A DNA stretch of 64,000 nucleotides from Pseudomonas sp. Irchel s3b2 (GTDB lineage: Bacteria; Pseudomonadota; Gammaproteobacteria; Pseudomonadales; Pseudomonadaceae), in assembly GCF_900187445.1 (NCBI RefSeq), contig NZ_FYEB01000023.1, positions 1-64,000 of the forward strand, read 5' to 3'. A model generated the notes under the pieces. It was not told the DNA's origin and did no database searches. It worked only from the letters and a program-made list of their open reading frames with translations. The position numbers and the translations under genes are program-made. This document shows positions 24,267 to 32,343 of the stretch, piece after piece. How positions within the stretch are numbered: position 1 is the first letter of the stretch; every line of letters begins with the position of its first letter.

Positions 24267-25160
24267 CTAGGGCTGCGCACAAACCTCTCGAACACAACCA
24301 CGCAACCACCGATGCGCTGAATCGGCATCCATCCGTGGGTGCCAGAGCATCGAAATGGTGATCGGCGGCAGGTCGAACGGAAGGTCAAAACTGTGCAGGC
24401 CGGCGCGCAGGTTTCGGGTGTGTTGCGCGGGCACGGTGGCAATCAGGTCGGAGGCGCGAGCGAGCGCCAGCGCGGCCGAGAAGCCGCCGACGATGGTGGT
24501 GATCTCCCGCTCTAGCCCCAGTGCTTCCAAGGCTTCATCCATCGGCCCCTTATCGAGCCCGCGCCGTGAGACCAGGATGTGTTTGCCAGCGGCATAACGG
24601 GAAGCGGTGACCTGACCCTGGTTCAGTGGATGCCCCATACGCACGACGCCGATGAAGCGATCTTCGAACAACGCCCGGCTGCGCACTTCCGGGCTCGTCG
24701 TGCCGCCGACCACGCCAGTTTCCAGGTCGACCGAACCGTCGCGTAGCGCGGCGCTGTCTTTGTTCAGCTTCTGCACAAAGTGCAAGCGCACGTCGGGCGC
24801 TTCCTCACTGACGCGAGCTATCAACGCCGGGCCGAAGTTTTCGACGAAACCGTCGCTGGTGCGCAGGGTGAACGTTCGCACAAGTTGCTTGAGGTCGAGT
24901 TGTTCGGCGGGGCGCAAAACGGCTTCTGCGTCTTGCACCAAGCGACTGACATGTTCGCGCAGTTCCAGCGCCCGGGGCGTCGGCACCAGCCCGCGTCCGG
25001 CCCGGACCAGCAGCGGGTCGCCGGTGGTTTCGCGCAACCGCGCCAGCGCCCGGCTCATGGCCGACGGGCTCAGCCGCAGTCGTTGAGCGGCGCGGGCGAC
25101 GCTGCCTTCGGTGAGCAGCACATCCAGGGTGATCAGCAAATTCAGGTCGGGAGTCGTCAT
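24267..25160 (-). CDS. LysR-family transcriptional regulator
   Basis: The 297-residue protein begins with a LysR helix-turn-helix (LLTEGSVARAAQRLRLSPSA, then RALARLRETTGDPLLVRAGR). The effector domain follows, and the sequence SDGFVENFGPALIAR resembles regulators of the NodD/LinR-like subset. It is divergent from the MFS gene at 25289 with 128 bases between them, and is its probable regulator. Confidence 0.9.
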   Translation of the reverse strand: MTTPDLNLLITLDVLLTEGSVARAAQRLRLSPSAMSRALARLRETTGDPLLVRAGRGLVPTPRALELREHVSRLVQDAEAVLRPAEQLDLKQLVRTFTLRTSDGFVENFGPALIARVSEEAPDVRLHFVQKLNKDSAALRDGSVDLETGVVGGTTSPEVRSRALFEDRFIGVVRMGHPLNQGQVTASRYAAGKHILVSRRGLDKGPMDEALEALGLEREITTIVGGFSAALALARASDLIATVPAQHTRNLRAGLHSFDLPFDLPPITISMLWHPRMDADSAHRWLRGCVREVCAQP

Positions 25161-25288
25161 GCCTCAACGTTAGCACGGTGTGTGGGTGACATGGCGTCAA
25201 ACGCATCTATCAAGTGCAAGTGGTGCGTCTTCCGCCATGTCACGGCCAGGCATACGCTGCTGATCTACCTTTCAGACGTGGCCAAACC

Positions 25289-26710
25289 ATGAAACTCATC
25301 ACTCAATCAGGCTCGGTCCGCTGGGCACTCGTCAGCCTTTCGCTGTCGATGTTGATGCCCTCACTCGATACCAGCATCGCCAACGCGGGATTGCCGACAC
25401 TGGCCGAGGCGTTCGATGCTTCCTTTCAGCAAGTGCAGTGGATCGTTCTGGCATATCTGCTGGCGATCACCACGCTGATTGTGAGTGTCGGACGACTCGG
25501 TGACCTCGTCGGCCGTCGACGTTTGCTGCTGGCGGGCATCGGCATTTTCACCCTGTCATCGCTGGCGTGTGGTGTCGCGCCGTCGCTTTGGTGGCTGATC
25601 GGTGCCCGGGCGGTGCAAGGGCTCGGGGCAGCCATCATGCTGGCGCTGACCGTGGCGTTTGTCGCCGAGACAGTGCCGAAAGCGCAGACCGGCAGGGCCA
25701 TGGGATTGCTCGGCACGATGTCGGCGATCGGCACCACGCTGGGGCCGTCGCTCGGTGGGATGTTGATCGCAGGCGCAGGCTGGCAGGCTATTTTTCTGCT
25801 CAACGTGCCGCTGGGTGTTCTGAATATCTGGCTCGCGTATCGCTATTTGCCGGCGGATCTTCAGCGGTCGAAAGCGCGGCGGGTGGGTTTCGACAAGGCA
25901 GGCACGTTGCTGTTGGCGCTGACGCTTGCGGCGTATGCGCTGGCCATGACGATCGGGCGCGGTGATTTTGGTCCGCTCAATATCGCGCTGCTGCTGACGG
26001 CTGTTTTCGGCGTTGGGCTTTTCATCTTCGTAGAGGCCACGGTTGCATCACCACTGATTAAATTGGCGCTGTTCCGGGAGCCGGGATTGAGCGCGAGCCT
26101 GGCCATGAGCACGCTCGTTTCGACGGTGATGATGGCGACGCTGGTGGTCGGGCCGTTTTATCTTTCGGGTGCGCTTGGGCTCGGTTCGGCGCTTGTCGGC
26201 CTTGCCTTGTCGGTCGGCCCGTTGGTGGCGGCGCTGACCGGGGTGCCGGCCGGTCGTCTGGTGGACCGTTTTGGTACTCGGCGCATGACCCTTGTCGGGC
26301 TCGTCGCAATGGCGCTCGGCACGGGTGCTTTATCGATGATGCCGGCGAGTTTCGGCATCCTCGGTTACCTCGCGCCCATCGCGGTGATCACTGCCAGTTA
26401 CGCGTTGTTCCAGGCGGCCAACAACACCGCGATCATGACCGACATCCGCCCGGACCAGCATGGCGTGATTGCGGGGATGCTCAGCCTGTCGCGCAATCTC
26501 GGACTGATCACCGGGGCCTCAGTCATGGGCGCGGTGTTTGCCTTTGCCTCGGCGACGGCAGACATCAGCACAGCATCTCCCGCAGCCATCGCCAACGGTA
26601 TGCGAATAACGTTTGCCGTCGCTGCGCTGTTAATCGTTCTGGCCCTCGCTATTGTGCTGACGCTGCGAGTTTCACACTGCTGCACTGTGTGCAGTAATGA
26701 ACTGCAGTGA
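25289..26710 (+). CDS. MFS transporter, DHA2/EmrB-QacA-like
   Basis: I chose the ATG at 25289; an in-frame GTG at 25214 would add 25 non-hydrophobic residues. The 473-residue protein has about 12-14 membrane segments with the motif D1-like PSLDTSIANAGLPTLAEAF, the motif A GRLGDLVGRRRLLLAGIG, and motif C-like LLGTMSAIGTTLGPSLGGML, which marks drug:proton antiporters. It stands alone, divergent from the LysR gene. The substrate is probably a drug or toxic metabolite, not determinable here. Confidence 0.92.
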   Translation: MKLITQSGSVRWALVSLSLSMLMPSLDTSIANAGLPTLAEAFDASFQQVQWIVLAYLLAITTLIVSVGRLGDLVGRRRLLLAGIGIFTLSSLACGVAPSLWWLIGARAVQGLGAAIMLALTVAFVAETVPKAQTGRAMGLLGTMSAIGTTLGPSLGGMLIAGAGWQAIFLLNVPLGVLNIWLAYRYLPADLQRSKARRVGFDKAGTLLLALTLAAYALAMTIGRGDFGPLNIALLLTAVFGVGLFIFVEATVASPLIKLALFREPGLSASLAMSTLVSTVMMATLVVGPFYLSGALGLGSALVGLALSVGPLVAALTGVPAGRLVDRFGTRRMTLVGLVAMALGTGALSMMPASFGILGYLAPIAVITASYALFQAANNTAIMTDIRPDQHGVIAGMLSLSRNLGLITGASVMGAVFAFASATADISTASPAAIANGMRITFAVAALLIVLALAIVLTLRVSHCCTVCSNELQ

Positions 26711-26794
26711 AGCTGTATTGTTCACCTGAAATCGAATGCCGATACTTCCCGCACATGGCGCAGATGGGCTGCGCTGAAGTGAAGGAGTCTGGCA

Positions 26795-27769
26795 ATGGTT
26801 TCTGTCGTTCGTATCGCACACACCGGCGCACCTGAGGTGATGACCATCGAGCAAGTGTCGGCGCGTGAGCCGGGGCCGGGTGAAGTCTGGCTGGAGCAGG
26901 AGGCGATTGGCGTCAACTTCCTCGATGTGAGTCAGCGTAAGGGCGCCGTACCGCTGCCATTGCCGTCGGGTCTTGGCCTTGAAGGGGCGGGCCGGGTTGC
27001 CGCCATCGGCGCGGGAGTGAGCAACGTCAAGGTGGGTGATCGGGTGGCCTACGCAACAGGGCCTATCGGCGCTTACGCCAGTGCGCGCCTGTTTCCGGCC
27101 GACCGGCTGGTGTCGATTCCCGATGCGTTGACGGCTGAAGAGGCCGCCGCGGTGTTGTTCAAAGGCATTACCGCGCAGTACCTGCTGAAGACGACGTATC
27201 CGGTCGGCCCCGGTACCACCCTGGTTCTGTATGGCGTCGCGGGCGGCCTCGGGCAGATCATGGCGACGTGGGCCAAACACCTGGGGGCTTTTGTCATCGG
27301 AGTTGTATCCCGGGCCGAAAGTGTCGAGACCGCCAAGGCGCTGGGCTGCGATGCGGTGCTGGTGTTCAATGCACAAACATTGGCCGCGGATGTCGCAAAG
27401 ATCACCGACGGCAAGAAAGCCGATGTGGTCTACGATCCCATCGGGCGAGTATCGTTCGAAGCGTCGCTCGACTGCTTGCGACCGCGTGGGTTGATGGTGT
27501 CTTTCGGGGCATCCTCCGGGGCGCCGACAGCGGTCGAAGTGGGCACGCTCAATGCCAAGGGCTCGTTGTTCCTGACCCGTCCTTCACTCGCCGCGCACAC
27601 CACGGATATCGCCGAATACCGGCAACGGGCCGATGATGTACTGGCCGCGGTCGAGGCGGGCATAATCAAGCCCGGCATCTGGGGCCGCTATGCATTGGTC
27701 GATGTGGCCAAGGCCCATGCCGATCTGGAACGCGGCCAATCTCGCGGAGCGATCGTCCTCAAACCCTGA
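26795..27769 (+). CDS. Quinone oxidoreductase (zinc-free MDR family)
   Basis: The 324-residue protein has the GroES-like N-domain (PGPGEVWLEQEAIGVNFLDV, then QRKGAVPLPLPSGLGLEGAG) and a Rossmann domain with LYGVAGGLGQIMATWAKHLG. It is a member of the QorA-type NADPH:quinone reductases, with no zinc ligands. GAAGGAG is found before the ATG. A LysR gene follows 29 bases downstream on the same strand and probably regulates it or forms an operon with it. Confidence 0.92.
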   Translation: MVSVVRIAHTGAPEVMTIEQVSAREPGPGEVWLEQEAIGVNFLDVSQRKGAVPLPLPSGLGLEGAGRVAAIGAGVSNVKVGDRVAYATGPIGAYASARLFPADRLVSIPDALTAEEAAAVLFKGITAQYLLKTTYPVGPGTTLVLYGVAGGLGQIMATWAKHLGAFVIGVVSRAESVETAKALGCDAVLVFNAQTLAADVAKITDGKKADVVYDPIGRVSFEASLDCLRPRGLMVSFGASSGAPTAVEVGTLNAKGSLFLTRPSLAAHTTDIAEYRQRADDVLAAVEAGIIKPGIWGRYALVDVAKAHADLERGQSRGAIVLKP

Positions 27770-27798
27770 TCGCTTGTTACCTGAAAAAAGAGTGTTTT

Positions 27799-28725
27799 GT
27801 GAACCCACTGGACAGCCGCCACATCGATGAAATTGCAGCGCTTCTCGCGGTTGCCTCGGCGCATTCGTTCGTGGCCGCCGGACGGTTGCTGCAACGCCAT
27901 CCGACGGTGATTTCAAAGCGCCTGGCGGCCATGGAAAAGCGCTTGGGCGTGCGACTTATGGAGCGTACGACGCGACAAGTGCGGTTGACCGATGCCGGCA
28001 ACCGCCTCGTTGAACGTCTGCGCTCTGCCACGGGGTTGATCATCGAGGCCGAACAGGAAGCGTCACTCGGCGCGGCGCAGGTTCGTGGCGTTTTGCGCCT
28101 GGCTTTTCCTGCTGCGATGGGGCGCCTGTGGCTGGCGTCGATGTTGCCGGAATTTCTGGCGGCTCATCCGCTGGTCTCCGTCGAGGTGGATTACAGCGAT
28201 CGCGTCGTCGACATCATTGGGGAAGGATTCGATGCGGCGATTCGTATTGGCGAATTGAACGACAACCGCCTGGTCGCGAAGAAGCTCAGCGATCATCGCC
28301 GCATTCTCTGCGCTTCACCGAGTTACATAGAACAGCATGGTTTACCGGCCAGTCCGAAAGAACTGACCGAGCACAATTGTCTGGGCTTCACTGGCCTTGC
28401 GGCGTTTCCTGAATGGCGTTTGTCGAAGGGTGATAGGCAGGAGAGGGTCATCACCAAGGGAACCTTGACCTCGAACGACGGCGAGGCGTTGCTCGTCGCG
28501 GCCAAGGCTGGCGTCGGTATTTTGGGCGCTGGCGAGTGGCTGATGAGCCGGGAGATCGCCAATGGCCAGATGGTTCGCGTTCTGCCGGAGTGGGATTTGG
28601 ACGCCCAGGGGGGGATTTACCTGGTGCGAGCATCTGCCGCGTTTACACCGGCGACGCTCATGGCATTCAAGGAATGGCTGAAGGCAAGATTTGCGGATGG
28701 GCCGCCTTGGTCAGTTAAGCCGTAA
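27799..28725 (+). CDS. LysR-family transcriptional regulator
   Basis: The 308-residue protein has a LysR winged helix (FVAAGRLLQRHPTVISKRLA, followed by RLGVRLMERTTRQVRLTDAG) and an effector domain typical of the AaeR/DsdC-like group, with SVEVDYSDRVVDIIGEGFDA then AIRIGEL. The GTG start at 27799 sits right where the family begins. It lies 29 bases after the quinone oxidoreductase gene and may act in autoregulation of that pair. Confidence 0.9.
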   Translation: MNPLDSRHIDEIAALLAVASAHSFVAAGRLLQRHPTVISKRLAAMEKRLGVRLMERTTRQVRLTDAGNRLVERLRSATGLIIEAEQEASLGAAQVRGVLRLAFPAAMGRLWLASMLPEFLAAHPLVSVEVDYSDRVVDIIGEGFDAAIRIGELNDNRLVAKKLSDHRRILCASPSYIEQHGLPASPKELTEHNCLGFTGLAAFPEWRLSKGDRQERVITKGTLTSNDGEALLVAAKAGVGILGAGEWLMSREIANGQMVRVLPEWDLDAQGGIYLVRASAAFTPATLMAFKEWLKARFADGPPWSVKP

Positions 28726-28760
28726 ACCACCTGTAGCAGCTGCCGAAGGCTGCGTCGGCT

Positions 28761-28905
28761 GTAGCAGCTGTCGAGCCTGCGAGGCGGCGTTCGGCTGCGC
28801 AGCAGTCGTCAAACCAGAATTTGCGGTGCATCAGGCAAACCGCGTCTACCGGATTCACGACTGCTTCGCAGCCGAACGCCGCCTCGCAGGCTCGACAGCT
28901 GCTAC
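28761..28905. repeat. Large REPIN with 49-base arms
   Basis: The arm GTAGCAGCTGTCGAGCCTGC onward (28761-28809) and its complement (28857-28905) differ at only one position over 49 bases and enclose 47 bases. It is a different REP family (GTAGCAGCTG) from the GTAGGAGC type elsewhere. It lies between two convergent genes and may serve as their terminator. Confidence 0.8.
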
Positions 28906-28917
28906 AAATAATGCGTC

Positions 28918-30372
28918 TTAGCGGTGCTGCACCCCCAACAGACCGGTCAGGGTGTTGATAATCGCTTGTTGCCGCGCACGGTCTGTCTGGTGCACAGCTT
29001 CAGCGGCGGCGACATCGGCGTCACAGTGGGGGCAGGTCACTTCGTGCGCATGGATGTATTGCAAGCAGCCGCGACACAGCGCCAGTTGCGGTGGAATACG
29101 TCCTTCGTCCGGCGATTTCTGGCCCTGGTTCGCCCAGGCCAGTTTGATCACCTGGCCGCTGTCGCTGACGCTGTTGACCTTCTCGCCGGTATCGATGCGT
29201 TCGGTGATCAGGTCAAAACGTCCGACGGCGAAGGAGGTCTTTGCCGCGTCTTCGAGTTTGACGATACGCTCGCGCAGCCCGCGTTTTTGCAGGTCCAGCG
29301 CGCGGTAATGGCAGTAGGGGTTGTTGCCGGGTTTGCCGAGCAGGGAGTGTGACGTCCAGGTGCAGCCGCCACGGCAAACGTCGTTGTAGTAACAACTTCG
29401 GCAGTAACCCCACAGGTCTTCGACGCCGCGCAAGCGACCAAAGTGCATGCCTTCGCTGTAGTGCCAGATATCGTGCAGGCTCATGGTGCGTACGTTGCCG
29501 CCCGAAAACCCCACCGTTGCCAATGACGGGCAACCCTTGACGGTGCCGTCGGCTTCCAGCGCCAGCACGGTCTGGCCGGCGGCGCAGCCACTCCAGTGCA
29601 CACGGTCGTCACCGAAACCACGCCACATGTGTTCATAAGGACCGTAGTAACCAATGTTGTTGCCCACGTTCATCAGCAGGCCGCGGTCGACACCTTCGCG
29701 ATACAAACGCGCCAGCAACGGCATCACTTCCAGCAGTTGATACGGCTGCAATAACAGCTCCGGATGATCGACGGCATTGCCCATCGCGACCGTCAGCTGG
29801 ATCTGCCAGTGAGTGGCGCCAAGGCCGATGATCAGGTCCATCAACTCAGGCAAATCGGGCAACGTGGCCGCGCCGATTTGGGTGTTGACGCTCACCGCAA
29901 GCCCGGACTGTTTGGCCCGTCGCAAGGTGTCTACCGCCTTGTCGAACGAGCCCGGAACATTGCGCACCGCGTCATGTAGCGGGGCCAATCCATCCAGTGA
30001 AACACCGACGCCATTGAGCCCGGCATCCACCGCGGCTTGCATTTTCGCCGGTGTCAGATTGCGTCCACCGGTTTGTATGGCGCAATACATGCCGTGATCG
30101 TGGATGGCCTGGATCAATTGCGTCCAGTCCTTGCGCAAATAGGCTTCACCACCGATCAGGGTGATTTCGCGAGTGCCAAGGGCCGCCAGGGAATCGATGA
30201 CGTCCAGGCATTCCCGGGTGTTCAATTCGTCGGGGCGTCGATGGCCCGCGCGTGAGCCGCAATGCAGGCATTTGAGATCGCAGGCCAGGGTGATTTCCCA
30301 GACCACATGCACCGGCACGTAGCGTTTGAGGTCGGTTTCACTGAGGTAGCGGGCGGGGCGACTGTCTGACAT
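28918..30372 (-). CDS. Radical SAM/SPASM maturase of a GDL-module protein system
   Basis: I chose the ATG at 30372 because AAGGA lies seven bases upstream; the frame upstream is REP sequence. The 484-residue protein has Cys31-x3-Cys35-x2-Cys38 (TLACDLKCLHCGS) for the radical SAM cluster, and a GGEAY motif near residue 74. A full SPASM domain follows: Cys263, Gly276-x4-Cys281, Cys324-x2-Cys327-x5-Cys333-x3-Cys337, and Cys354. After a linker an extra Cys433-x2-Cys436/Cys447-x2-Cys450 zinc-ribbon-like piece ends the protein. SPASM enzymes modify ribosomal peptides or proteins. It is the last gene behind three proteins sharing a GDL module, the likely substrates or partners. Confidence 0.9.
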   Translation of the reverse strand: MSDSRPARYLSETDLKRYVPVHVVWEITLACDLKCLHCGSRAGHRRPDELNTRECLDVIDSLAALGTREITLIGGEAYLRKDWTQLIQAIHDHGMYCAIQTGGRNLTPAKMQAAVDAGLNGVGVSLDGLAPLHDAVRNVPGSFDKAVDTLRRAKQSGLAVSVNTQIGAATLPDLPELMDLIIGLGATHWQIQLTVAMGNAVDHPELLLQPYQLLEVMPLLARLYREGVDRGLLMNVGNNIGYYGPYEHMWRGFGDDRVHWSGCAAGQTVLALEADGTVKGCPSLATVGFSGGNVRTMSLHDIWHYSEGMHFGRLRGVEDLWGYCRSCYYNDVCRGGCTWTSHSLLGKPGNNPYCHYRALDLQKRGLRERIVKLEDAAKTSFAVGRFDLITERIDTGEKVNSVSDSGQVIKLAWANQGQKSPDEGRIPPQLALCRGCLQYIHAHEVTCPHCDADVAAAEAVHQTDRARQQAIINTLTGLLGVQHR

Positions 30373-30474
30373 GGGAAATCCTTGCGCACAACGCGTGCGC
30401 GGCACGAATCCATCGAAGTGTTCGCGCCTTCCTTGGGACAGTGGCGCGACCGGATTTACCTTTTGCGCGGAACC

Positions 30475-30564
30475 TGTAGGAGCGAGCTTGCTCGCGAAGG
30501 CAGCGGCACAATCAGCATTGATGTCGCCTGACACACCGCTTTCGCGAGCAAGCTCGCTCCTACA
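30475..30564. repeat. REPIN within the radical SAM operon
   Basis: TGTAGGAGCGAGCTTGCTCG onward (30475-30498) and its perfect complement (30541-30564) enclose 42 bases. It separates the maturase gene from the upstream partner gene by 213 bases, so it may lower maturase expression relative to the partner proteins. Confidence 0.85.
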
Positions 30565-30585
30565 TGGATTGCGTTGTTACGTGGG

Positions 30586-31167
30586 TTAGCGAGCCTCCAG
30601 CCGGGCGATTTCAACGTTCAACTGGTCCAGCGCATTACGCAGTGCACCGCTATGGGCGAGTTGCTGCTCACCCTGACTGACCACGGCCTTCAATTGCGCC
30701 AGGTCACCACTGGTTTGCGCTTGCTGGACCGCGACGGCGTAGAGCGGCACGGCATGGTGCGGATGCTCTGGGCGCACAATAACGGAAGCCTGGCTGACAG
30801 CGGCGTGTTTCACGTAATGCCATTGGCCCTGATTTTCGTACTTGTAGTCGGCATAACCGCTCGCCCAATCGCCGCCTAAAATGCCCTTCAAACCGAAGGT
30901 CTGGGCGATCTGGCTGAGAGGGCCGCTTGGGCTGCCTGCGAGGGTAAGGATGATGTGGTTTTCGGTCGTCGGCACCAGTTTGGCCTCGGCGTACTCACCC
31001 CATACACGGGCACGGAAGTTGAGGGGCGGGTAGGTGCTTTGGTAAATACTGGCAATCCCGCTGACTTTTTTCTTTACGGTGTCCACCAGCAGATCCAGGG
31101 TTAAAACCGGTGCGCCCAGCAGGTGATTGCTGACGTTTAGGCGGGTATGAAAAAGTCCGATTGACAT
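30586..31167 (-). CDS. DUF1842-type protein with C-terminal DUF1843-type GDL module
   Basis: The 193-residue protein has an N-terminal beta-rich domain of the DUF1842 type (GLFHTRLNVSNHLLGAPVL, then TYPPLNFRARVWGEYAE). Its last 56 residues form the module shared with two neighbours, PLYAVAVQQAQTSGDLAQLK, with GDL at 154-156. AGGGAG lies seven bases before the ATG. It has no Cys and no signal peptide. It is a paralogue of the product of the gene at 31222. It is a candidate substrate or scaffold for the radical SAM maturase encoded downstream; function is otherwise unknown. Confidence 0.85.
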   Translation of the reverse strand: MSIGLFHTRLNVSNHLLGAPVLTLDLLVDTVKKKVSGIASIYQSTYPPLNFRARVWGEYAEAKLVPTTENHIILTLAGSPSGPLSQIAQTFGLKGILGGDWASGYADYKYENQGQWHYVKHAAVSQASVIVRPEHPHHAVPLYAVAVQQAQTSGDLAQLKAVVSQGEQQLAHSGALRNALDQLNVEIARLEAR

Positions 31168-31221
31168 GGTGCTACTCCCTTATTTGTATTCAAGACAAGT
31201 CGGGCATATTTCGTGGTCGAG

Positions 31222-31866
31222 TCAGCGGCGTTCCTGCCGGCTGATTTCTTCCTTGGCCGTTTCAAGCGCACTCTGCAGTTGGGGTTGCTGATCCAGTTGC
31301 TGCTGGGCCAGACGCGACAGGTTTTTCATCTGGGCCAGGTCACCACTGGCCATTGCACTTTGAATCGGTGCGGCGTACAGCGGCATGATGGGCGGATAAG
31401 ATGACTCCGGCGGAATCACCGGGCCGGGCTCCAACGGCAGCGGGGAGACGTGGGACGGCACCGCCTCAATGAGATGGGCGGGCGCATTGTTGACCTCGAC
31501 CCACTGCTGACCATTCAAGTACGAGTAGTTGGCGACGCCTTCTTTCCAGTCGGTGCCCACCACCAGTTGCAACTTGAAATTCACGATGGAGTTCGAGCCT
31601 AGGCCTCCGTGATTGCCTTGGGCGGTGATCAGGATTTTGCTGACGCCGGGTGACATGACCGTCAGGTAGGTGTACTCGCCCCAGACATCGGAATGCACAT
31701 CCAGCGGCGGGTTGGTCGCCTGAGTGATTGCAGCGGTGCCATTGACAGTCTCATCAGGGGTAAAAACCAGAAGATTGAGTGCCAGACTTTGTGCCCCTGG
31801 CATCGAAGTACCAATTCGGTAGCCGAGCGGGAACAAACCGACAAGTTGTTGATTAGAACCAGACAT
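31222..31866 (-). CDS. DUF1842-type protein with C-terminal DUF1843-type GDL module, paralogue
   Basis: I chose the ATG at 31866 (GGAGG eight bases upstream); the frame extends five codons further. The 214-residue protein has the same DUF1842-like N-domain (LVGLFPLGYRIGTSMPGAQS, NPPLDVHSDVWGEYTYL). A Pro-rich linker follows (PLPLEPGPVIPPESSYPP), and then the 56-residue module PLYAAPIQSAMASGDLAQMK with GDL at 175-177. It is homologous to the next gene in the operon but longer through the linker. It likely works with the maturase, as substrate or partner. Confidence 0.85.
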   Translation of the reverse strand: MSGSNQQLVGLFPLGYRIGTSMPGAQSLALNLLVFTPDETVNGTAAITQATNPPLDVHSDVWGEYTYLTVMSPGVSKILITAQGNHGGLGSNSIVNFKLQLVVGTDWKEGVANYSYLNGQQWVEVNNAPAHLIEAVPSHVSPLPLEPGPVIPPESSYPPIMPLYAAPIQSAMASGDLAQMKNLSRLAQQQLDQQPQLQSALETAKEEISRQERR

Positions 31867-31907
31867 GGTTATTGCCTCCATTGCAATAAGGGGAGCGGAA
31901 ATAGCGG

Positions 31908-32096
31908 TTAGTGCTTTTCCAGGCGTGCGACTTCCTTGGCCAACTGCTCGTAAGCGGTATTTAGCTCTTTGTTTTCTGGTGTGGATGCATCGCGTTGTTT
32001 CAACAGCGTCTTCATTTGCGGCAGGTCGCCTGCCTTGATCGCGCCTTGGATGGCCACCCCATAGGGGGGCATGCTATGGCGAATTGAACTGCTCAT
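31908..32096 (-). CDS. Free-standing DUF1843-type GDL-module peptide
   Basis: The 62-residue protein consists almost only of the shared module: after six residues it reads MPPYGVAIQGAIKAGDLPQM, GDL at 23-25, and ends in ARLEKH. The last 56 residues align without gaps to the C-termini of the two DUF1842-type neighbours. AAGGA is placed six bases before the ATG. Being small, first in the operon and without other domains, it is the best candidate for a peptide precursor modified by the radical SAM enzyme (inference). No leader/double-Gly cleavage motif is seen. Confidence 0.82.
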   Translation of the reverse strand: MSSSIRHSMPPYGVAIQGAIKAGDLPQMKTLLKQRDASTPENKELNTAYEQLAKEVARLEKH

Positions 32097-32238
32097 AACG
32101 ATTCCTTCCGTGGTGTTTTGCGGACACTGCTGTTATCAGCAGTTTGTGCAGTTAAGCAGGCACGGATGAATATGCAATGGACAATGGAAGAGTAATTTTT
32201 AATATTATTTTATTAATCGCGACGGGTTAGGAGGCAAT

Positions 32239-32301
32239 ATGTTCAATATTAAGATTGGCGATGAAGGAAGGCCTGTTCAGTTACTTCTTCATAAACGTTA
32301 A
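32239..32301 (+). CDS. Possible 20-residue micro-ORF
   Basis: AGGAGG stands five bases before ATG and the frame reads MFNIKIGDEGRPVQLLLHKR then TAA. The ribosome site is as good as any in the window, but the frame is too short for other statistical support and it is AT-rich. It is divergent from the GDL operon and convergent with the hydrolase gene. It may be a chance frame, a leader peptide or a remnant. Confidence 0.3.
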   Translation: MFNIKIGDEGRPVQLLLHKR

Positions 32302-32343
32302 GTTCTTTATCGCCATTGTTTGCATTTGATTAAGCCGTTGTCG

